64,000 bases of DNA from NCBI RefSeq assembly GCF_009792795.1, contig NZ_VKHQ01000003.1, positions 124,001 through 188,000 of the forward strand, read 5' to 3'. A program made the position numbers and the translations under genes. Below are positions 48,601 to 57,058 of this stretch, piece by piece; the first letter of the stretch is position 1; every line of letters starts with the position of its first letter. The DNA is from Cognatiluteimonas profundi (lineage in GTDB: Bacteria; Pseudomonadota; Gammaproteobacteria; Xanthomonadales; Xanthomonadaceae). The notes under the pieces are model-generated. The model saw only the letters and a list, made by a program, of their open reading frames with translations, searched no databases and was not told the DNA's origin.

Positions 48601-50579
48601 TGGGCATCACCGCAAAGGGCGCGTGGGAATCGGTCATGCGCCACTTCCGCGCGATGGGCCGCGATTGCCAGGCGCAGGATTTCTCCGTCGTCGGCATCGG
48701 CGACATGTCCGGTGACGTGTTCGGCAACGGCATGCTGTTGTCGCCACGCATCAAGCTGCTGGCGGCATTCGACCATCGACACATTTTCCTGGACCCGGCG
48801 CCGGAGATCGCAACATCCTTCGCCGAGCGCAGCCGCCTGTTCCAGTTGCCGCGTTCGTCGTGGGAGGACTACAACCCCGCGTTGATCAGTCGCGGTGGCG
48901 GAGTCCATCCGCGCAGCGCCAAGTCGATCGCACTGACGCCCGAGGTCAAGCAGGCCCTGGGGATCGATCCGGACGTGGCCGCGATGAGTCCCGCGGAACT
49001 GATGAGCGCCATCCTCAAGGCGCCGGTCGACCTGTTCTGGAATGGCGGTATCGGCACTTACGTGAAGTCGACCGCCGAGTCGCACCTGGACGTCGGCGAT
49101 CGCGCCAACAATTCGCTGCGGGTCGATGGACGCGAGTTGCGTTGCAAGGTCGTGGGCGAGGGCGGAAACCTCGGCTTCACGCAGCTCGGTCGCATCGAGG
49201 CGGCGCAGCACGGCGTCCTGCTCAACACCGACTTCATCGACAACTCGGCGGGCGTGGACACGTCCGACCACGAGGTCAACATCAAGATCCTGCTCAACGG
49301 GGAAGTCCGCAGGAACGCGCTGACCTTCGATGCGCGCAATACGCTGTTGGCGTCGATGACCGATGAAGTCGCCGGGCTCGTGCTCACCGACAACTATCGC
49401 CAGAACCAGGCCATCAGCCTGATGGAGCGGATGAGCGTCACGCGGCTTGGGTCCAAGCAGCACTTCATCCGTACGCTGGAATCGCAGGGGCTGCTGGATC
49501 GCCAGATCGAGTTCCTGCCATCGGATGCGGAGATCGCCGAGCGCAAGGCGCGCGGCGTTGGCCTGTCGCGGCCGGAGCTGGCGGTGCTGTTGTCCTACTC
49601 CAAACTCGTGGCCTACCAGCAACTGCTGGCATCGGACGTCCCCGAGGATCCGTATCTGTCCAAGGAACTGAGCCGGTATTTCCCGGAGCCCCTGCAGCGC
49701 CAGTACGTCGCGGCGATGGAGCAGCATCGGCTGAAGCGCGAGATCATCGCCACCGCCGTCACCAACTCGACCATCAACCGCATGGGCGCGACGTTCCTGT
49801 TGCGCATGCAGGAAGACACCGGGCGCACGCCGGGTGAAGTCGCGAAGGCATTCACGATCACGCGCGAAACGCTCGATGCGCGCGTGCTATGGGCACAGAT
49901 CGATGCGCTCGACGGCAAGGTCGCCGAGCCGGTCCAGATCGACGCCTTGCAGGTCATCTGGTCGCTGCAGCGCTCGTTCACGCGCTGGTTGCTGTCGCGT
50001 CCGGGCGCGATCCCGGACATCGCCACTGCCGTCGACCGCTATCACGATGGGTTCCGCGAGATCCGCGCGGGCGAGAACATCCTGCCGCCGTCGCAACGTC
50101 CCGCCTATGACGCCAGCCTGCGCGACTGGAAGGCGCGCGGCGTGCCGGAAGACCTGGGCGCGCAACTCGCGGCACTTCCGTACCTGGAGCCGTGCTGCGA
50201 CATCATCGAGCTGGCACGCGACAGCGCGATGTCACCGATTGCCGTTGCCAAGGTCCATTTCAGGCTCGGCGATGCCCTGAACCTGCCCTGGCTGCAGGCA
50301 CAGATCGATGCCTTGCCGGTTGACGGGCGCTGGCATGCGGTCGCGCGTGGCGTGTTGCGTGACGAACTCGCCACGCAGCAGCGTGCGCTGGTGCAGCAGG
50401 TACTGGCGATGCCCGGCGATTCCTCGGATGCGCAGGTGCGGCATTGGCTGGATCGCGACGACGCATCGTTGCGATTCACCCTTGCCATGCTGGCCGAGCT
50501 GGCCGCGCAGAAGACGCTCGACTATCCGACCGCATCGGTGGCCGTGCAGCGGCTGTCGCAACTGGCATCGCGCGGCTGA
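45621..50579 (+). CDS. gdhB: NAD-specific glutamate dehydrogenase, large (180 kDa) type
   Basis: Oxidatively deaminates glutamate to 2-oxoglutarate and ammonium, feeding the TCA cycle. The 1652 residues are typical of the GDH-180 class. The long N-terminal region contains ACT-like segments and [13 protein letters not shown]. The catalytic core begins near [23 protein letters not shown] and includes [39 protein letters not shown] and [12 protein letters not shown], with the NAD-binding part [26 protein letters not shown] following. A C-terminal helical domain completes it. It is unusually long among the window's genes but unbroken. ATG 45621 is the sensible start; the neighbours are catabolic and NAD-related genes. 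Confidence 0.94.
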   Translation: [1652 protein letters not shown]

Positions 50580-50721
50580 GGAACGGCTGCATCACATCAG
50601 GCCGGCAGGCCGGGCATGTGACAAGCAGGCAATTGCTGCCCGCTCCCCGCATCGGGGGCGGGCCGGTTTCGCCGATGCGGAGCATGGCGTTATCCTCGCG
50701 GAATCAGCCAGGGAGTGACCG

Positions 50722-51489
50722 ATGAGCGAGCCGCGTATCGCATTGCTGGCCAGTCCGACCGAGGAAGCGCAGGCGGCACTGTCGCTGCTGGCTGCACGAC
50801 ATGGCCGGCACGCGCCGGAGGATGCCGATGTCGTGGTCGCGCTGGGCGGTGACGGCTTCATGCTGCAGACGCTCCATCGCCATGCCACTGCCGGCAAGCC
50901 CGTCTACGGGATGAAGCTGGGCAGCGTCGGTTTCCTCATGAATCACTACCATGGCGATCGCCTGGTCGAGCGCATCGCCGCCGCCGAACCGGCGGTCCTT
51001 CGGCCGCTGGAAATGCAGGCAATGACCGAGTCCGGGGCGACGGTCGGCTCGCTCGCCTACAACGAGGTGTCGCTGTTGCGGCAGACGCGCCAGGCGGCGC
51101 ACATTGCGATCGACCTCAACGGCAAGCCACGGCTGGACGAGCTGATCTGCGACGGCGTGATGGTCGCCACGCCAGCCGGCAGCACCGCGTACAACTTCTC
51201 CGCGCAGGGGCCGATCCTGCCGCTGGGCTCCAGCATCATCGCCTTGACGCCAATCGCGGCGTTCCGGCCGCGGCGCTGGCGCGGTGCGTTGCTGAAATCG
51301 GCGACACAGGTGCGATTCCGCGTGCTGGATCCCTACAAGCGGCCGGTCAGCGCAACCGCGGACTCGCACGAGGTGCGCGACGTCGTCGAGGTAACGATCC
51401 GAGAGTCGGAGCACCTGACGGTGACGCTGCTGTTCGATCCGGAGCACAACCTGGAAGAACGCATCCTCAGCGAGCAGTTCGTGGTCTGA
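50722..51489 (+). CDS. nadK: NAD kinase
   Basis: Phosphorylates NAD+ to NADP+. The 255 residues carry the family GGDG motif (residues 42-45, [18 protein letters not shown]), [15 protein letters not shown], the NE-short [12 protein letters not shown] and [23 protein letters not shown]. The protein is shorter than E. coli NadK (292), as in related alpha- and gammaproteobacterial types that lack part of the N terminus. AGGGAGTGA at 50709-50717 is its ribosome-binding site. It lies 142 bases after the NAD-glutamate dehydrogenase gene and 85 bases before a 5'-nucleotidase, a grouping around NAD(P) and nucleotides. Confidence 0.92.
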   Translation: MSEPRIALLASPTEEAQAALSLLAARHGRHAPEDADVVVALGGDGFMLQTLHRHATAGKPVYGMKLGSVGFLMNHYHGDRLVERIAAAEPAVLRPLEMQAMTESGATVGSLAYNEVSLLRQTRQAAHIAIDLNGKPRLDELICDGVMVATPAGSTAYNFSAQGPILPLGSSIIALTPIAAFRPRRWRGALLKSATQVRFRVLDPYKRPVSATADSHEVRDVVEVTIRESEHLTVTLLFDPEHNLEERILSEQFVV

Positions 51490-51574
51490 ATGGCGACGGG
51501 CATCCGCAGCTTGCCGGCGACCAGGCCCGTTTCCAGTCTCAACCGGCGATACCGGCATGGAGGATAGTGTCTCC

Positions 51575-52492
51575 ATGGATACCACCGGTTCCGACCCGTT
51601 GATCGTTGCCATTTCGTCACGTGCGCTGTTCGACCTGGAGGACAGTCATGGCCTGTTCGAGCGCGAGGGGCTCGATGCCTACGCGGCATTCCAGCGCGCG
51701 CACGAGGATGAGTTGCTCGCGCCGGGGATTGCGTTTCCGCTGGTGCGCAAGCTGCTCGCGCTCAACGATGGCACTGCGCCGCAGGCGCCACGGGTGGAAG
51801 TCATCCTGATCTCGCGCAATTCCTCGGACACCGGCTTGCGCATCTTCAACTCGATCGAACACCACGGCCTGGCGATCCACCGTGCCGCCTTCAGCAATGG
51901 CGCGCCACCGTACCCTTATATCCGGCCGTTTGGCGCGGACCTGTTCCTGTCCACGCACGGCGATGACGTGCGCAGCGCGCTGGCCGCCGGCGTGGCTGCC
52001 GCAACCATCCTGCCGGCGGCGCACAAGGCCAGTCCAATGCATCGCGACGACCAGTTGCGGATCGCGTTCGACGGTGATGCCGTGATCTTCGGCGACGAGT
52101 CCGAGCGCGTGTCGCGCCAGGGCGGGCTGGAGGCGTTCGCCGAGAACGAGCGCGTCCACGCCGGCGAGCCCTTGTCGGGCGGGCCCTTCCGCGGCTTCCT
52201 GGATGCCTTGCATCGATTGCAGAAGGCATTCCCCGCAGGCACCGAGTCGCCGATCCGCACCGCCCTGGTCACCGCGCGATCGGCACCGGCGCACAAGCGG
52301 GTCATCCTGACATTGCGCGAATGGGGCGTGCGGCTCGACGAGGCGCTGTTCCTGGGCGGCCGGGCCAAGGGACCGTTCCTGGATGCGTTCGGCGCCGACA
52401 TCTTCTTCGACGATTCGGAACACAACATCGCGTCCGCGCGCGACCACGTCGCGGCCGGACACGTTCCGCATGGCGTCGCCAACCAGGGCTGA
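51575..52492 (+). CDS. Cytosolic 5'-nucleotidase, NT5C1-like
   Basis: 305 residues (an ATG at 51557 would add six, but GGAGG at 51559-51563 favours 51575). The sequence follows the PF06189 family: LIVAISSRALFDLEDSHGLFEREG, EVILISRNSSDTGLRIFNSIEHHGLAI, PYIRPFGADLFLSTHGDDV, AFDGDAVIFGDESERV, and DIFFDDSEHNI, which together supply the aspartates of a HAD-like active site. Vertebrate members dephosphorylate AMP. It follows NAD kinase closely and may act in nucleotide salvage or NAD turnover; the substrate is unproven. Convergent with the next gene, only 3 bases apart. Confidence 0.85.
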   Translation: MDTTGSDPLIVAISSRALFDLEDSHGLFEREGLDAYAAFQRAHEDELLAPGIAFPLVRKLLALNDGTAPQAPRVEVILISRNSSDTGLRIFNSIEHHGLAIHRAAFSNGAPPYPYIRPFGADLFLSTHGDDVRSALAAGVAAATILPAAHKASPMHRDDQLRIAFDGDAVIFGDESERVSRQGGLEAFAENERVHAGEPLSGGPFRGFLDALHRLQKAFPAGTESPIRTALVTARSAPAHKRVILTLREWGVRLDEALFLGGRAKGPFLDAFGADIFFDDSEHNIASARDHVAAGHVPHGVANQG

Positions 52493-52495
52493 CCG

Positions 52496-54625
52496 CTACA
52501 GGCCGCGAATGCGCAGGGGAACACGGTCGGCTTCGGGTCCCTCGACGAAGACGATCACGCGCCCATCCAGCCGCTGGAAGACCAGGTCGACGCAGCATGG
52601 CCCGATGCCCAGGCCACGCAGGGCGACCTGCTCGATTCCGGGCGGGAGATGCGGGTGCGACACGTGTATCTCGTTGCGCCAGCCATCGATACTGACACCC
52701 AGGCAGGACTTCAGCAGCATGAAGCCCGATCCGGCGGCCCATGCCTGTGGCAGGCAGGCGACCGGATAGGACACCGGCGTATTGCCTTGTGCGCGCGAAA
52801 ATCCGCAGAACAGTTCCGGCAGGCGCATGTCGAAGTGCGCCGCCGTTTCGAACACGGCCCGCAGCAGGCGCACGGCGCCATGGCGGTCGCCGGTCCGTGC
52901 GATGCCGGCGGCGCACAGCGCGGTGTCGTGCGGCCACACGGAGCCGTTGTGATAGGACATCGGGTTGTAGCGCGCTTCGCCTTCGGCCAGTGTGCGCACG
53001 CCCCAGCCGGTTGAAAACGCGGGGCCGAGCAACTGCGCTGCCGTCAATGCGGCGCGTTCGGGGCCGGGTAGCCCGACGAACAGCAGGTGTCCGGGATTGC
53101 TGGCACGCACGCGGCACAACGCACCGTCGCCGTCGATGGCGATTCCGTAGAAATTGCGCTCGGGCATCCAGAATCGCTGCTCCACCCGCTCGCGCAGGCG
53201 ATCGGAGCGATCCTGCCAATGGTGCGCCGCTTCGGATTCGCCGCGACGCCGGGCCAGGTCGGCCATGGCGCGCAGGGCGGCGAATACATAGCCCTGGACC
53301 TCGACCAGCGCGATCGGCCCAGCGGGAATGCGTCCGTCCGCATGGAAGACCGAGTCCTCGCTGTCCTTCCATCCCTGGTTGGCGAGGCCACTGGTCTCGC
53401 CGCGCTCGTAATCCAGGAAGCCGTCCACGTTCGCATCGCAGACCCGTTCGATCCACGCAGTCGCCGCCAGCAGTGCCGGCCACAGCGTCGCGATGAGGTG
53501 CAGGTCCCCGGTGCGCCGCGCATAGGCGCCAGCCAGCATCACGAACAATGGCGTCGTGTCGACGCCGCCGTAATACAGGCCGAAGGGCAGCTCACGCATC
53601 GCCGCCATTTCGCCCTTGCGGGTCTCGTGCATGATCTTGCCGGGCGCTGAATCCAGGAATGCGGATTTGTCGTTGGCCTGGTGGGCCGCAAGGAACGACA
53701 ACACGCCACGCGCCATGCCCGGATTCAACCAGAGCGTCTGCAGCGACGTGACCACCGCATCGCGACCGAATGGCGTGGAAAACCAAGGAATGCCCGCGTA
53801 GGGGTAGGGTCCGGTCGGCAGTTCGCTCGTCAGCAATGCGAGGTCGGCGCGCGAGCGTTCCATCCACGACGTGAACAAGGGCCCGACGCTGCGCACGCTG
53901 GCGCCGCGACGCTGGCGGGCGCGCATCGTCATCCGCGCGCGTGCCGCCGCGCTGCGGTATCGCGACCGCGACGGCACATCCTGCACGCTGAGCCCGACTT
54001 CCACGAAGATCTCGTCGCTGGTGTTGGGCGGAAGGTCCAGGATGAATTCCACCGAGTTGGCCGTTCGCACCGACGGCTCGCGCGAAAACACCACCGCCGA
54101 ACTGCGATGGCGTCCATCGAGCCCTTCGTAGCCAAAGACGATCGCGTGGTCCCTGGTTTCGACCGGCAACAGGGTGCCCCGTGCCGCGCGCACGCTGCCG
54201 CGAACCTCGAACATGTCGCGGAAGTCGGCGCCAAGGCGCAGGCGCAATGGCGCCACCACGCCGTGGTTGCCGTAGTTGTGGCAGCAGATCCTCTCGTAGA
54301 GGCGGTCCTCGCAGAGGAAGCGCGTCCGCACGATATGCACCAGTCCCGACACGGCATCCGGTGCGCCCAGCACCGGCAGCGGGCGGTTGGTGAGGTGGGC
54401 GACGAAGAACACGTTGTCGCGGCTCACCGCGGCGCTCAACGCCTCTGGCTGCAATCCGGCAATGCGCAGGCTGTAGGTGGACAGCAGGCGGGTGTCGTCA
54501 TGGAACAGCCCGTCGCTTCCGCCTTCGATATCACCGTATGCGTTGGCGACCACGAAACTGTCGCCATCCTTGAGCACATGGGTGGTGAAGGAGGCGGCGG
54601 TCGCTGCCGGTTGCAGGTCAACCAC
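52496..54625 (-). CDS. Amylo-alpha-1,6-glucosidase / glycogen debranching-type glycosidase
   Basis: 709 residues with an N-terminal GDE-type beta domain (FVVANAYGDIEGGSDGLFHDDTR, TYSLRIAGLQPEALSAAV) and an (alpha/alpha)6 glycosidase domain (GIPWFSTPFGRDAVVTSLQT, GLYYGGVDTTPLFVMLAG, GWKDSEDSVFHADGR, NPMSYHNGSVWPHD). The acidic residues in these segments are the likely catalytic pair by analogy with related clan GH-L enzymes. It is probably involved in glycogen, trehalose or a sucrose-derived polysaccharide. Its start lies 6 bases downstream of the glycosyltransferase stop, so the two are one transcription unit. Confidence 0.87.
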   Translation of the reverse strand: MVDLQPAATAASFTTHVLKDGDSFVVANAYGDIEGGSDGLFHDDTRLLSTYSLRIAGLQPEALSAAVSRDNVFFVAHLTNRPLPVLGAPDAVSGLVHIVRTRFLCEDRLYERICCHNYGNHGVVAPLRLRLGADFRDMFEVRGSVRAARGTLLPVETRDHAIVFGYEGLDGRHRSSAVVFSREPSVRTANSVEFILDLPPNTSDEIFVEVGLSVQDVPSRSRYRSAAARARMTMRARQRRGASVRSVGPLFTSWMERSRADLALLTSELPTGPYPYAGIPWFSTPFGRDAVVTSLQTLWLNPGMARGVLSFLAAHQANDKSAFLDSAPGKIMHETRKGEMAAMRELPFGLYYGGVDTTPLFVMLAGAYARRTGDLHLIATLWPALLAATAWIERVCDANVDGFLDYERGETSGLANQGWKDSEDSVFHADGRIPAGPIALVEVQGYVFAALRAMADLARRRGESEAAHHWQDRSDRLRERVEQRFWMPERNFYGIAIDGDGALCRVRASNPGHLLFVGLPGPERAALTAAQLLGPAFSTGWGVRTLAEGEARYNPMSYHNGSVWPHDTALCAAGIARTGDRHGAVRLLRAVFETAAHFDMRLPELFCGFSRAQGNTPVSYPVACLPQAWAAGSGFMLLKSCLGVSIDGWRNEIHVSHPHLPPGIEQVALRGLGIGPCCVDLVFQRLDGRVIVFVEGPEADRVPLRIRGL

Positions 54626-54631
54626 GGTCGG

Positions 54632-55687
54632 TCACGCCAGCAGGCGGGTTTTGGTGTGGCGCTGCGGGAGCAGGCGTTCGTAGAGCGCGAGGTAATTGCG
54701 CGCCATGGCCTGCGCCGAGAAACGCCGCTCGAAGGTCTCGCGGATGCGCGTGCGATCGTATGCCGCGACTTCGGCGACCGCAGCGACGGCCTCGGCCTGC
54801 GAGCTGACGACGCGACCGGTGATGCCATCGTCGATGATCTCCGGCACCGAGCCGCATGGCCATGCGATCACCGGCGTGCCGCAGGCCATGGCCTCGATCA
54901 TCACCAGGCCGAACGGTTCGGGCCAGTCGATCGGGAACAGCAGCGCAACAGCATTCCCCAGGAAATCCGACTTCTGCTCGTCGTCGATCTCGCCGATGAA
55001 TTCGATGGATGGATCATCGAGCAAGGGCGAGATCTCGGCGAAGTAGGCGCGATCGGCGGCGTCGACCTTGGCCGCGATCCGCAGCGGCAATCCCGCGGCT
55101 TTTGCGATCGCGATCGCGCGATCCGGGCGTTTCTCCGGGGAGATGCGTCCCAGGAACGCGAGGTAGCCGCCTTGCGGCCGAGCCGAAAACCGGTACAGCG
55201 CCGGAGGCATGCCGTGCTGCACGGTGCCCGCCCAGTTCGCGAATCGCAACGGCCGACGCTGGTGGTCCGAAATGGACACCATCGGGAATCGCGGCCAGCG
55301 ACGGTAGGCCGCAGACAGGTCCTTGAGGTCCAGTCGTCCGTGCAGCGTGGTCAACGTCCGTGACGCGATGTCGGCGAACAGCGGAAAGTGGAGGAGATCG
55401 ACATGGAAATGCAGGATGTCGAATTCGTCGCTGCGGCTGCGCACCTCATGCAGCATCGACAGGTGGCTGGCCATGTCCGAGCGCAGGTCATCGGGGTCCA
55501 GCCGGATCGCCTGTTCGCGCATCGGGACCAGTGTCGCGCGCGTCCTGGAATCGCCCGATGCGAACAGCGTGACGTCGTGGCCGAGGTCGACCAGCGCGTC
55601 GGTGAGGTGCGCCACGATCCGTTCCGTTCCGCCATACAGCCTGGGCGGGACCGCTTCGTACAGGGGCGCGATCTGGGCGATTCTCAT
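54632..55687 (-). CDS. GT4-type glycosyltransferase
   Basis: 351 residues, GT-B fold. The N-terminal acceptor domain reads MRIAQIAPLYEAVPPRLYGGTERIVA and includes LHFHVDLLHFPLF. The C-terminal nucleotide-sugar domain has YLAFLGRISPEKRPDRAIAIA and the E-x7-E motif in PEPFGLVMIEAMACGTPVIA. Activity is probably transfer of a sugar to an oligosaccharide or lipid acceptor. Coupled to a debranching glycosidase, an arrangement often seen in clusters for glycogen- or trehalose-like products. Donor and acceptor are unknown. Confidence 0.88.
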   Translation of the reverse strand: MRIAQIAPLYEAVPPRLYGGTERIVAHLTDALVDLGHDVTLFASGDSRTRATLVPMREQAIRLDPDDLRSDMASHLSMLHEVRSRSDEFDILHFHVDLLHFPLFADIASRTLTTLHGRLDLKDLSAAYRRWPRFPMVSISDHQRRPLRFANWAGTVQHGMPPALYRFSARPQGGYLAFLGRISPEKRPDRAIAIAKAAGLPLRIAAKVDAADRAYFAEISPLLDDPSIEFIGEIDDEQKSDFLGNAVALLFPIDWPEPFGLVMIEAMACGTPVIAWPCGSVPEIIDDGITGRVVSSQAEAVAAVAEVAAYDRTRIRETFERRFSAQAMARNYLALYERLLPQRHTKTRLLA

Positions 55688-55762
55688 GGCGGGCGCGGTG
55701 GTAGCGACGCCCGTCAGCCTAGACAGCACTCCATTAACGGCGTGTCGCGAGCACCCGTGAAT

Positions 55763-56314
55763 TCATGATTGTGAGTCCGACGCCACGGGCGGAAGGCGGA
55801 TATCGGAAAGGCGCCAGTCCAGTCCGGAGCGCGTCACCACGAAGACGGTAGGGATGCCTTGCTCGTCGTTGATCGTTGCCGTGAATCGCGAGGTCGATTC
55901 GTAGCGGTAAACGACACCGTGTAATGGATCAGCCGGCCGCGCGGATGGATCGGGCGGCGCGAATCCGGAACTGGCGTGCGCCCATTCCTTGCGACCTTCC
56001 ATGATTGCGCCAAGGCCCAGTGGCGTGACCATCGTGTCGACCGCGGGACCGATCAGGCTGTCCGCCAGACGCAGGCCGAGCGCGGCGAACACACTCGACT
56101 GCAGGCCTGGGCCCGCCTTGCGCACCAGTCGATCGGACAGCTGTGCCTTGAGGCTGGCGCGCACGGAAGGGAAATCGACCTGTTTCGACAACGCGGCGGC
56201 GTCCTGCGCCTGGACCGCGACACGGATCGCACGCATGGTGCGGTACGGGCCGCTGCCAACGTATGCGGTGAGCGCCAGTGCGCCGACGAGGATCAGGGCC
56301 AGCCATCGTTTCAT
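55763..56314 (-). CDS. DUF2939-family membrane-anchored protein
   Basis: 183 residues from ATG at 56312-56314. The alternative ATG at 56321-56323 is too close to the GGAG site. One N-terminal hydrophobic segment (KRWLALILVGALALTAYVGS) serves as a signal anchor. The DUF2939 pattern GPYRTMRAIRVAVQAQDAAALSKQVDFPSVRASLKAQL follows, with a C-terminal beta part (RYESTSRFTATINDEQG, FVVTRSGLDWRLSDIRLP). Function unknown; location periplasmic face of the inner membrane. It lies between a glycosyltransferase gene and a DUF2461 gene on the same strand. Confidence 0.82.
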   Translation of the reverse strand: MKRWLALILVGALALTAYVGSGPYRTMRAIRVAVQAQDAAALSKQVDFPSVRASLKAQLSDRLVRKAGPGLQSSVFAALGLRLADSLIGPAVDTMVTPLGLGAIMEGRKEWAHASSGFAPPDPSARPADPLHGVVYRYESTSRFTATINDEQGIPTVFVVTRSGLDWRLSDIRLPPVASDSQS

Positions 56315-56371
56315 TGCGATCATTGCTCCAGCGGGGTCACGGCCTTTGCGACCGGCAGGCGATTGCAGCGA

Positions 56372-57058
56372 TCAGAATTCCAGGTCCAGCCCCGCGCACA
56401 GATAGTCGACGAAAGGCGCCAGCGCCTGCAAATCCTTTTCAAGCACCTGGCGTAGTCGTGGCCCCAGCACCGTCGCATCCGGCAATGCGCGCACGGCGAC
56501 GAAGTTGCGTCGCTTCAGGTCGTCGATGAACCGGAAGTCGGCGGGAAATCCGCGCGGTGGCCGCACCAGCGATTCGCCGGATTCCAGCTCGAAACGCTTG
56601 CGGAACCCCGGCGCATGGGCGGCCACTTCCCAGCTGCCCGGATTGTCGAAGATGAACTGGCGCAGGCGGCGCTGCGTGTCCGGCTGTGGATGCCACAGCC
56701 CCGCGCCGACGAAGCATGCGCCAGGTTCCAGGTGCAGGTAGAACGATGGTGCATCGACCTCGCGCGCACGTGCATGGAACAGGCGCGCGCCCTGCCAGCG
56801 TTTGTATGGCGACTTGTCATTGGCGAATCGCGTGTCGCGGTGCAGGCGGAACAGCGAGCCACCCACCGGCCTTGGATCGACGCGGTAATGGGTGCTGACC
56901 TCGGCCAGGCCCGGTTGCAGGTCGAGCAACAGTTGCAGGAACGGTCCGCGGACGTTCGCCTCGTAGGCATCCTTGTGCGCATGGAACCAGGTGCGGTCGT
57001 TGTTGCGCGCGATGCCGCGCAGGAACTTGAATGTCCTGTCGTTGAAATACGTGGTCAT
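56372..57058 (-). CDS. DUF2461 (TIGR02453) family protein
   Basis: 228 residues matching the DUF2461 family: FNDRTFKFLRGIARNNDRTWF at the N terminus, SLFRLHRDTRFANDKSPYKRW, PSFYLHLEPGACFVGAGLWHP and a C-terminal PLRPPRGF-like tail region. No function has been assigned. Its ATG overlaps the sbcB stop by four bases, so it is produced together with exonuclease I. That coupling suggests, without proof, a role tied to DNA repair or nucleotide turnover. Confidence 0.88.
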   Translation of the reverse strand: MTTYFNDRTFKFLRGIARNNDRTWFHAHKDAYEANVRGPFLQLLLDLQPGLAEVSTHYRVDPRPVGGSLFRLHRDTRFANDKSPYKRWQGARLFHARAREVDAPSFYLHLEPGACFVGAGLWHPQPDTQRRLRQFIFDNPGSWEVAAHAPGFRKRFELESGESLVRPPRGFPADFRFIDDLKRRNFVAVRALPDATVLGPRLRQVLEKDLQALAPFVDYLCAGLDLEF

